From contig NC_092570.1 in NCBI RefSeq assembly GCF_037975245.1, forward strand, positions 6,741,001-6,805,000: 64,000 nt of DNA. Reading direction: 5' to 3'. This document shows, one piece after another, positions 13,001-25,000 of this stretch. Position 1 is the first letter of the stretch. Each line of letters begins with the position of its first letter. The translations under genes were made by a program, and so were the position numbers. The DNA comes from Apostichopus japonicus (taxonomy: Eukaryota > Echinodermata > Holothuroidea > Aspidochirotida > Stichopodidae). The notes beneath the pieces are model-generated. The model was not told the origin of the DNA and did not search any database. It worked only from the letters and a program-made list of their open reading frames with translations.

Positions 13001-16000
13001 CCATCTGCCATTACCATCAACTGCAGATAAACATTAAACCCTAAAAATAAATAAATTTACACTATGATCCTTAATTCCAGAAAAAAATTTTGATGAGGAG
13101 TTTTGCTAATTCATCAAATCAGTAACACTGCTAGAGTGCATTATAATTGACATCAACTCATATTTGAACCTTTTAAAAAACCCATAACCATCAAGGGTGA
13201 ACTGGTTAGGGTTGGGTGGAAAACTGGCATGAAAACTGCGGTATAACTGGTCAGTCAGTCCATACATGTTGTTCATCAGTGGCGGAGCGTCCCTACAGTC
13301 AGGGGGGGGGGATGCCCCCCCCCCTGACGGACTCAACTGGACTGCTGGCGCCCTTTTCAGCTTTTTACCACGTTTTAATTATTCGCGATTATTGACTTTT
13401 TTTTATCGCGCTCTCATCTTCCTATTGACATTTGTCACGTTTTTTTGGCGACGACACATATTTGTTCTTCTTTTATCTGCAAATTAGTAAGCAAGGAAAG
13501 GGTCATTTCCGGCGATCTAGGGAGTATCTTACTCAAAAATTTTGGTACTCTTCGCGCCAACCGTGGTGGCGCTCCGCTTAGATAGTGCCGGAAGCGCCCC
13601 TACAGACCATTCTCGCCCCCCTTGACCAATACCCTTAGCTCCGCCACTGGTGTTCATGTTTTGTACACATGTTACCATGTAACAATGCATAAGGAAAATG
13701 ACCTCCATTAATGATGTAATAATGGTTTCACAACTGGAAGGTGACCTACCTCTGTAAGATTGTTTCCTTCAATTATAAATATACAGTTATTAAAAAAAAA
13801 ACAGTTATTTTAATCTTTTTTTTTTGTTTTGTTGGGCAAAGTAAGTATATGAACTAGATAGCACAGTTTAGTACAGTAATATAACACTGCTCACTATTTT
13901 TCATCCAAGCAGCCTGGTTCTCACAAGCCTTCAACCACACAGAACAACTCAAGTGAACTGACAAATGTCACATTCTTAAATTATTTGTGATATCATATTC
14001 CATTATTCATCAATTCATATAATGGAAATATTTATTTAAAGTTGCACCTTTTAAACCATTTTTTCTTCTTCACTCAGCTTGTCAAAAAGGAACTTTTGGA
14101 GCTGACTGCAAGCAGACCTGTCACTGTGCTGCAGGATCATCATGTGACAGTAAAATGGGGATATGTTCCCCTCCTGGTTGTGAAGATGGCTGGACTGGTG
14201 AAAACTGTAATGGTAAGACAGGAGCAGATGAGTCACCCGCCCCCCCTTCCCCACAGAAAGGATTCTGACAGCACCTTATAGGCATTGAAAACTCGCCTCC
14301 AATCCGCGTGCCGTGCTCTGAAAAAGTTAACTTTCCGTGGCTTGCAAGTGAAGTTTTCTTCTTGTTGCTACAAAATGCAGACACTAATGCAACATGATAC
14401 CTTGTTACCTTGTTATCATTCTAGACCTGAGATGTCCATTGCTGCTATGTACACTGTGTTGTGGGTATTGACTGTAGCTGTATGTATTGACTGTACACTA
14501 GTGTTTAATTACGGACGGTAGCAGGCTGTGTGTGTATTTTCTGAGATCGATGGTGGTGTCTAACATTTTCTGTTACACCTCATTCGAAACTAGGTCAGAT
14601 TACCGGCATGAGACGTTTCTTTGTGTGCGAGTCTTCACACCCTTTAACCCTACCACTAACCTACTAAGCCTCAATCCTACTATATCCCAACTTTATAACA
14701 ACCTCATACTTTGGCAACACAATTTCTATTGCCAATAGGTAAGATTGACTTGAACTGAAACTATCGTTGTTAGAACAAAGTCAATGCACAGGAGATTGAT
14801 TAGCTGTTTGCTTTCCAAGCAAGCCTTACTTTGCACAGGCTTAGCACCCTTTCGTAGCAGCAGTACCCAAGTCTATAACCTTCATTGCATGGAAGAATTG
14901 TGCTGTCCTTATTCGCTATTAGTTTCATTAACTGCTGATGTTAACTACTGATTATGTACCGTCCCACCACTTCTTGACCAAAAGCAACAAATCTTAACAA
15001 ACTTAGAATTTTCTACTCAACTATGGAAAATATTGTAAAGTACCCCATGACTTAAGAGATGCATTCACTTTTTGGTTTCATATCATTTCACACTTATTGG
15101 TTTGAAGTAAAAAAAAACTTTCTTAGAATTATACTTTACAATTATATTTCACTTGTCTTGATATTTGCATGGTTGATTCTTAAGGTAGTTTCAGTGTTGA
15201 TTTGTCATAGTGTAATAGTCAAGAGATGTTTAAATGTTCCGCGGTCATCTGTATTAATTGGCTCTCAATTTAAAACTGTGATAATTAATACTTGCAATAA
15301 TAAGAGCCCTGACTGTACGATGCACTAGTTTAATATGTGCTATACTGTAAGTCGAAACTCAGATAAGTTTCATGTTCTACTATCTGTAGCCCAGATGATA
15401 GATGAACTTTTCGTAGACAAGGTTTTTCATCTGAATAGAATTTGTACATACTACCGTACACAATAAGCCCTGCAGTTTCACAGATTAAAGAGATTAAGCA
15501 CACATGACTGAAATCTAATGGATTTCATTTACAATAAGTTATATAGTGTTATAGTTTCCAAATAAAAACAGGTTTCATCACAATTCTTTCTGGAAATAGA
15601 GGTTTGGTAGGCTTGACCCTTTATGCAGGCTGCAGGTTGACTTTGCGTCCCTCCCTCCCTCCCTCCCTCCCTCCCTCCCTCCCTCCCTCCCTCCCTCCCT
15701 CCCTCCCTCCCTCCCTCCCTCCCTCCCTCCCTCCCTCCCTCCCTCCCTCCCTCCCTCCCTCCCTCCCTCCCTCCCTCCCTCCCTCCCTCCCTCCCTCCCT
15801 CCCTCCCTCCCTCCCTCCCTCCCTCCCTCCCTCCCTCCCTCCCTCCCTCCCTCCCTCCCTCCCTCCCTCCCTCCCTCCCTCCCTCCCTCCCTCCCTCCCT
15901 CCCTCCCTCCCTCCCTCCCTCCCTCCCTCCCTCCCTCCCTCCCTCCCTCCCTCCCTCCCTCCCTCCCTCCCTCCCTCCCCATCCCTTTTCCTCCCACCAC

Positions 16001-19000
16001 CTCTCTCCCTCCCTCCCTCCCTCTCCCTCCTTCTCTACTTGTTGTTGTTTTTTTTTTCTTTGTCTTATCCTCGTGAGTGACTTTCTGTTTGGTTTCTAGA
16101 GAGAATAACATGCAGACATGAACCGTGTGAGAATGGTGGAGAATGCGAAGATGTCGGCATCAATGACAGTTTCCAGTGTAATTGTCCTGAAGGATTCATT
16201 GGAGATACTTGTGAAGGTCAGTAGCAAAGAACACTTTACTTTCTTAATCAAAATGTTTGGCTTTTTTCTTTTCTTTTTTCCTCTTCATGATCATTAAAAA
16301 TCATAGCAATATTTTTGCTAGAGTATAACCATGAAAATTCATTAAGATGCTTCATCTGTTACCAGCAGCAAGGTCTTTAAGGGAAATTGTCTGTTACGAC
16401 CCTTATATAGCTTGTAGTCAGTCTTAACATGCAAATCAATTGCTGAACTGTTGGTAAAATCGACTAATTTAATTTATTTAGTCACTATGCTTAGTTACAT
16501 GCCATGGGAAAAAGATGTGATTTGGCTCATCTCGTTCCAAGCAGTGTTCCAAGAACAACTTCGCTAACTACCACAAAGTGGTCAATTATCATTTTTGTAG
16601 CACTTGGTATTTTTTTTTTACACACACTCACAGAAACGAAACATTGGATTTTACTTTGGCTTGATATTATTTTGTACATCTGAAGCTTTTAGCAGTAGAA
16701 TTTGCTAACCGTTTACTAGCTAGGTGTCTAAAATGTGTGTAAGGCAGATCATCCATTCATGTGCCAGCTGTACAGATCAATATATTAGACTATACATGTA
16801 ATGCAATTTGGAAAGTATGTGTATCACAGCGTCATGGTTGGTCTCTACTGTCCAGTTCCATTATAATCATTTTCTGAGCTTTTACATGAATTTGTTTCAG
16901 TTCTTTCGCCTTGCTCTTCTGATCCTTGCCAAAATGGAGCCACTTGCACCGATGGAGAATTTGGAGACTACACTTGTGAGTGTGCTCCTGGCTTTGAAGG
17001 CACAAACTGTGACATTGGTAAGTATCATGGAATGAAAAATCTAATTGAAAATTGGAAGAAAAAAGCTGGGATGTTATGTAGAAAAATAGAAAAGGCAAAC
17101 TGATTATAAATACCCTTTGAAAGACATTATTTTCACCTTTAGAGAGCATTCTAAGTATTAAACACATTTTTCATTGTATCAACTACAGTATAATGGTTTC
17201 ATGTTCCATATATATACAACCACGATAAACATACAAGTATGGCAAGATGGCACTATTCTGGGCCAATCAAGAAGCAGTGGTGAGTGGGGGGAGGGAGAGG
17301 AGAGGAGTTTAACAATACCAGTGTTGTTACTAAAAAAGTGAACTATTTAGTGTGGCAACTTAAAGAAGTGTCAAAAGTTATGGAAAGCGGTGTTATCAAT
17401 CAGTTATGGCAGTTGTTCTTTATAGAGTGTGTTTTGCACAAGAAAAACTGAATGTGTCTTTATTATTCAAGCACCTGCTCCTTGCTCCTCTGAGCCTTGT
17501 GAAAATGGTGCTATGTGTACAGATGGAGAAGGTGACTACACCTGTGAATGCCCTCCTGGCTTTGAAGGCAAAAACTGTGAAACTGGTAAGCAATATGAAT
17601 ATATTTGAAAACAGCAAATGAAGGATGTGGACTTTGTTTCGGGTAGTGGGTAACTCTAAAATCAACTTTAGTGTCTGTATTTTCAAATGCCATTATGTTC
17701 TAAGAATTGTAACTCCTATGAGTTATGCTTGAGGAAATTTTGCATATTTCTTTCTGGAAATTTGTGGTAAATATAGGAAATCTTTGATCTATTCTTTTAA
17801 ATAAACTGTAAATGGTTATGAAATGTTAGGAGCAATGTCTAAAACAGTTGATGGTAGATTGTCTTTTTCTGGCTTCGAAGGTCAAAACTGTGAAACTGGT
17901 AAGCGAGATGAAAGTATTATTCAAGACAGTAAATTAGGCATTGGTCTGTTTCTTCTAGACGGTTACCCTGTTTGTCTGTCCTGGGTTGATCATGTACTAC
18001 ACACGATAAGTTTCATTTGTCTTTCTAAAGTGTTTCCGATGCGATGCGGCCCGTTATTATAATGACAGTTGTATGTGCGGGTAAATGAATTATGGCAAAT
18101 ATCCACCCATTGTCAGTTTGAGCTCTGGCTTCTACTTAACTACTTACGATGGTAGTAGTAGTGTCTTTGTTTTTTTTTTGTGAAAGGCACTTTTTTGCTT
18201 TTTTTTTTATGTGGAATTAGGGATTTTGTCAGCTGTTGTTGTGATGGAATTTTTTTTGTTTTCAAATTGTATACTTTTTAAATTCAAAATTATTGAACAG
18301 ATTTTTTTCCCTCCCCCTCTCAAGAGTCCTGTAATGCTGCTTGCCCTCTTATATATGCACCAGTCTGTGGTTCTGATGGAGTAACTTATGACAATGAATG
18401 TGTCTTTACTTCTGGAGCCAAATGCAGAGATGAAACTTTAACCTTTACAGAGGGTGAATGTACTGGTAAGTAAATTTTTGATGAAGTGAATACAATGATC
18501 TGATATAGATTTCTCTAAGTTGAAATTTGACTTGTAATGTAGAATTTATTTGACCTTTCATCTTGAAAGTTTCGACCTGAAGATGAAAGTTGATTGTAAA
18601 ACTGTTATAAAATGTTAGAAGTATGTGACTACTGGGAAAACCCTTCATCAATACTGTAGATTTGATTCATGATAGCAACTACTCCTTGCTCCTCTGTGCC
18701 CTTGTGAAAAATGGCTCTACTTGTACCGATGGAAAACTAGGAGAATACACTTGTGAATGATCAAAGATAAATTTTTGTGTTGGTGTACAAATTGAACCAA
18801 AAATAAATGGGAGAGTACAATATACGATTTGATGAAATATTTTGTGCTCAAGTCTGTTTCCAATATTATAGAAACTATGAAAAGGAATTGATTGATTGAT
18901 TAATTAATGAATGGTACATTCCAGTCCATTCTGCCATATACAATCTAGTCCGTCATTTACATAATTAGAAGAAACAAACAGAGAAGACAATATCAAAGAA

Positions 19001-22000
19001 AGAAACACTAAGAAAAAACAAAACGAAAGGCAGAGAGAGAGAGAAAAGACAAAAGAAAGCAGTCTACAAATTATACAAAGTTATTAATTAAGTAGTTTTC
19101 TAAGGTTCTCTTGAAGGAAGATTAAGAATTACAGCACTGAATGTGACTAGGAAGAGGTGACCATTTTAAGATGGTTTTCCCCGTTAGTTGTTAAACTGCG
19201 GATATGGGGTGCACACTAAACCTGGTTGTGACCTTTCATAACCACACCCTGTGTAGAAGCCTGGTAAAATCACTAGAGAAATTCTACGGTTGGATGGTTT
19301 ATACGAGAAACATACGATTAACTAATCATGTTGATAAGGGTGTTGTAGCCAGATCTGCTCAAGTTTAGTTATAAGCCAAAAGCCATATTGTCAAATTATG
19401 GTTTTCTCATTGAGCAATTCATGGGCATAAAATCAAATTTCACTGTTTTCATGTTGTCAGCTCTGATATAACATCCATAATACATACAGTTGTTATACCT
19501 GAATACTGTTTGCTCACAGTTTAACGTTTTTACAAATTCATCAGATTTTGAATATTTTTCTTCAATTTGCCTGGTGCAAGGTTATAAATATAGCAAATTT
19601 GATTAACTCTCTGCAAAGTTTACACTAAGTTAAAGATCAAAAAATTTATTTCCGAAGAGATGTTTAAAATGAGCTTCAAATCCGATTGTGTTTTGTTCTT
19701 AAAATATTATTTATATAAGATATTGATTTCCATTGCTTTATGATCAGAAAACAGAATCATAATAATTTTTTTCTCTCTCTTTTTATACTCAAATGTTAGA
19801 TGCTACAAGTAAAGAACTGAAAGAACTTGAGAAACCAAATAGCTTAATAAATTTATGAACAGAGAAAGTGGTTTGAAAAATTATTAAAAATAAACAAAAG
19901 CAGAACAGGGCCCTATTTCATAAAAGTTAAGAACATTCTTATCTTGGACTTAAGAAGAATAATCATTCTTAAGTCTGTAATTGTTCTTAAGTTTAAGAAC
20001 ATTCTTATCTTCTATTTCATAAAGCAACTTAAGAAGAATTCATTCTTATCTTTGTCCTGAAATCGTTCTTAACTTTAAGAATGATCAGCATCACTCTTAA
20101 GTATGTTCTTAAGTGTCACATGTCAATTAGGCGGGAAATTTCAATCAAAACACAGAGAAAGAGAAAACCAACGAGCTCTACGAAGGGAAAGGGTATTTAG
20201 GGACAGAACCAACCCACTAGATCAATGGACAGACCGACAGATGCATTCGAACTACCGGTTCAGTAGACTTGCGTGCATCAACATCATTGTTATGCTTCAA
20301 GCTGATATTTCTTTAAGCATATGCCCTACTTAATATAGAATAGGCTATAATAGTGGTGGGGTGGTGATGGGATGGCAATCACAGCTACTATAATGGGGTA
20401 ACTATAGAAATGTTCATTTCTGACTGGGGTGGGAGGGATGGGGGAAGGGTAGAACTACTTGCCGCAAGGTTGGGGAGGGGACAGAACCGTTCTTGACGGA
20501 AAGTCAACTGTTGCCCGACTTCAGACCGTCTTCCTGGGGGAGGGGTCTAATGGGGTATCCCCTCCCCTTTGAAAATTTTGGTTTATATATGGGGAATTAT
20601 ATGCAAAATGGTGCTATCATTTGCCCTAATTTGCACAGATTTTTTGCCAGTATCTTAGGTCTTCAGAAATTTGTTTTTCTTGGGGGGGGGGAGACACCCC
20701 CCTCTCGTACGCCTATGATCGGTACGTTTGTGGTTTTGTTGATAAATTTGTGCCCATTACCCTCTCTTCACAAACTAACTCGTAGCTGTTTAGGCAACTA
20801 ATTATAACTTGAACTACCAACAAAATACAGGGGCTGATCCAGATTTTTTGGCAGCAGGAGGTTTAGGGTTATATGTGATGCTGTCCTGGAGGAGGGATCT
20901 AAGAGTAGGGGTGTTCCTGCTACGTTTTGTATTGACTTTGAATATATAGAACTCATTTGAAGCTAGCTAACATGGTCAACCCACCCAATAACAAAAATTG
21001 TACACAAAACGCAGAATTGAAGCTGGCAAACAGTGTAATTCTATCTTGAAAATCATACCAAGTTTTGTATGGTGGAGTATAAGAATCGCAAGATACAATT
21101 TGTTAAAGTTGACAAGTGAAACATGTAAAACTGCATGATTTTCGATCAATTAACTGAAACTTGCAAATACTTAGGTTTTTCACAGGAATATACGAATAGT
21201 CCTAGTTGGAAAATTAAGAAATTCCGCACAACGATTTTTCAATTAAAAAAAACATTGGGGACCCCTCTAAAAAATATACAAAAATGTGTTTGTGTGCTTC
21301 ACCCTCTATATAGATATATTTCCCTATATAAAGATATCTAAACATTTTTTTCCCTTTCTATAAATTTCTTCCCCCTCCCCACCGCCTCTGTCAGATTTTT
21401 TTTAAAGGAAATCTATTATTTTCTACATTTTTTATTTGGCAAGAACATTACAAATTTATATAGGATACTGGAATAGAAATTTTAAAGTGAATTTGTAAAA
21501 TTGTTAAATTATAATGAATATGAACTGACTTTTACAATAGCATTCACGGCAAAAGATATTAAAGGACAATTCCTCTCTTCCCATATAAGACTCAAATAAA
21601 CGTAGAATGTGGCAATGTGGAATGCTTGAGTTATTACAGTTATTATACTTCTGAAGAGACTCAGATTGCACGACTGAAGTCCATGCGATGAATGGGCAGG
21701 CAGGCAGGCAATATAGGATTTGTTTTCAGCATAGAAGTTTACAGTCTCGAGGGTGATGTGAGAGCTATGCCCTTCAACTAGAAGGATGATAGGCAAGGTG
21801 ATGTCCTCTCTCCTAACGCTCAGTCAAAACAAATTGGCGATCCATTCATAAAAAACTTCTGTGTTAATCCAGCCGTTCGAGGATTGTCCTACACACCATT
21901 CCTCTGGAGCACCCTACAGGGGGTCGTAACAGAAGCGGCTGTTCAGGAAGATTAACATAGGCTCCAAGAAAAACCCTGTAGCGTTCATACAGGCCAGGAC

Positions 22001-25000
22001 GGTGATTTGCCTTTTGTCCATGTTGCTCAACTGGTAGATGTTCTTTGTCTCTCCTGGGGCCAACACTTTCTCCTTGCTTCCTGCCAGTGGAAACCCACTT
22101 TTGTCACAGTTGAAAATGCGACTACCATCATTAAGAATGTCCTCCAAGTTTTCCACCGCCTCGGAACTGATAAACACCTTATAGTCTCTGAACCATTTTT
22201 TCTAGTCGCTCGACTGTAAACATAGCTTTTTCTTTTCCCAGATTGTCCCCAACTCTCTCCACTACAATCGGGTTTCTCTTCAGAAAGTCCCTAAACCATT
22301 GTGCTCCTGAAAAAAAGATAACAACATTCTAAGTTCCATACATTTTGTTCCTCATTTATCTATGTAATTGTTAAAACTGGGGTGGCGCCATGATTTCCCC
22401 AACACAGGGGCTAAGGTCTCCGACACAAGGGGAGGTGGGGTAAGATCTCCAACAAATAAATCTGGGTGCACAAAATATCATATATATATAAACAGTAAAA
22501 GAATTAGCCTAGCCTAACTTACGGATGCTAACTAATAGGCCTGTCTAGCCAAATTGTTCAAACTTTTTGTTCAAACAGTTTGCCTCAGAAAGTTGTACTT
22601 GCAAGTAGTGTGAATGGGTTTCAGAATGCTTGGGACAAGCACTTCAAGCATTGTAATCGGGTCTGAGTGTTTGTGTCTTCAGTTTTTTTTCCCTCTCCTA
22701 TAGGGTCCTTGATAGGGACTTGAGTGTCCCTCCTGTTCATTTTTTCTACTAAACTGATCGTCCAACATTGGTTACCTCATTAGGCCTAGTCTAGTCAACT
22801 CTAACAACAGTTACTGAGTTAGCCTAGGGCCTGTATGTAATTACGATTCACACATCCTATATTTTGTTCTCGTGAAGTCGAGGTGGTTTGAACATTTCCA
22901 CTTCAAGACTAATTTAGAGATCACGAGTGTCAACTGTCAAGTCGTGATTACGGTATTCATTTCGTCAGTGGTGCGCAGCATTACTTAGGCCCATTCCTAA
23001 CTAACATTAAGCCTAGCCTATATTTGTTACCGTAAGTACAACGACCCTATGCGTATAGCCTCTATTATAATTAATATGTAGCCCTAACACTACAGTAGAC
23101 ATAGTCTAACAGTAACAGTAACACTACAGTAGGCAGAGTCTACACACAGATACCGTATTGATGCTTCACTCGAGCAGTTTTTATACAACTTTCTGCTCTA
23201 GAAAAACACTTTCTTGATGGTATTTAATAAGAAAAAACTACCCGGGAACAGTTTTATTGAGTATTTCATTATTTTGGATAAAAAACTGCAGAGAAGGAAG
23301 GCTTTAGTCATTTACTTACCATTCTCTTTTTTCCTTTTGTGAGCAAGATGGTTCGAAGAGAAAAAGTTTCAGAAAAAGTTGGAGCTGCAGGTCAAAGGTC
23401 ACATTCAGCCTCTTTCAAAGTTATAAAAGATACAAACTTTTAATAAATTCTTAAATAATCGTTCGTAACTTAAGAAGATTAATCGTTCGTAAGATAAGAA
23501 CTATTTCTTGTTAAAACTTCTTAAGTGACTTACGAAGAATTACTTAAGAAGATTCGTAAGTAATCTTCATGAAATAGGGCCCAGATGATACAAAGAATAA
23601 AACACAAATTGCAGTATTACACAACACAAAGTCAAAGATATGTTTAAATGAGCTTAATATCCGAGTGCGTTTTGTTCTTAAAATAATTATTTAATCCCGT
23701 AAAAATTTGTATATGTTGTTTCCATTTGTTTATAGAAGAAGTATCATGTGATAAGCCATGTCCAAAGATTTTTGATCCCATCTGCGGCTCTGATGGAGTG
23801 ACTTATGAAAATGAATGTCTCTTCGAGATAGCGTCTTGCAAAGATGAAACTTTAACATCTACACCTGGTGAATGTCCTGCTGGTAAGTATCTGTACCGGA
23901 TTTTATCAATATAAAGAGTAGGTTATTCTCGGTAAGGTCAAGGATCCATTCTGTTTCATGGGTTTTTTTTTCTTGGCAGCGGTTAAAGTTCACTTGAGGG
24001 TAACAATTTTAAATCCTTGTAAATAAAGTAACTGGGAAAGTACAGCTTGGTTGAACTTCAAAGCTGATATGTAGATGGACTGCTTGTAAGGTTCATGAAC
24101 ATTATGTAAATAGAGGTCAAAGGTAGGATCCTACTTTTGGTCATAGTTATAAGAATTTGATGAAATATTTTGTGTACAAATTTAACCAAGAATAAATGGG
24201 AGAGTACAATATAATGATTTGATGAAATATTTTGTGCTCAAGTCAGTTTTCAAGATTATAGAAACTATGACTAGGAATTGATTGATTAATTAATAAATTA
24301 ATCGAACGGTACATTCCAGTCAATTCTGCCATTTACATTCCAGTCCGTCATTAACATATTTAGAAGAAACGAACAGATAAGACAATAAGAAGAGACAAAA
24401 CAAAAGACAGAGAGAGAAATGACAAAAGAAAGCAGCCTACAAACTATACAAATTTATTAGTTAAGTAGTTTGTTTTTAAGTTTTTCTTGAAGGAAGATTA
24501 AGAATTACAGCTCTGAGTGTGACTAGGAAGAGATGACCACTTTAAGATGGTTTTGAAGTTTTTCCCTGATAGTTGTTAATACACAACATAAAGTCAAAGA
24601 TATGTTTAAATGAGCTTAATATCCGAGTGCGTTTTGTTCTTAAAATAATTATTAATCCCGTAAAAATCTTTATATGTTGTTTCCATTTGTTTATAGAAGA
24701 AGTATCATGTGATAAGCCATGTCCAAAGATTTTCGATCCCATCTGCGGCTCTGATGGAGTGACTTATGAAAATGAATGTCTCTTCGAGATAGCGTCTTGC
24801 AAAGATGAAACTTTAACATCTACACCTGGTGAATGTCCTGCTGGTAAGTATCTGTACCAGATTTTATCAATATAAAGAGTAGGTTATTCTCGGTAAGGTC
24901 AAGGATCCATTCTGTTTCATGGGTTTTTTTTTCTTGGCAGCGGTTAAAGTTCACTTGAGGGTAACAATTTTAAATCCTTGTAAATAAAGTAACTGGGAAA

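Larger units (their letters stand above)
19908..23582 (-). mobile_element. DDE transposon with GGGCCCTATTTCAT termini
   Basis: Both ends carry inverted GGGCCCTATTTCAT followed by TTAAG-rich subterminal sequence. A CAG trinucleotide borders both ends, but the GGGCCC palindrome makes the exact TSD ambiguous. It contains a broken minus-strand transposase and a nested GC-rich repeat near 20530-20715. It separates the exon-less proto-unit from the first intact array unit. Confidence 0.75.

Noticed and set aside
15578-16111. Long frames across the CCCT tract (GGRE and LPPS repeats)
   Set aside because: Low-complexity translation of a microsatellite; no start context or domain.
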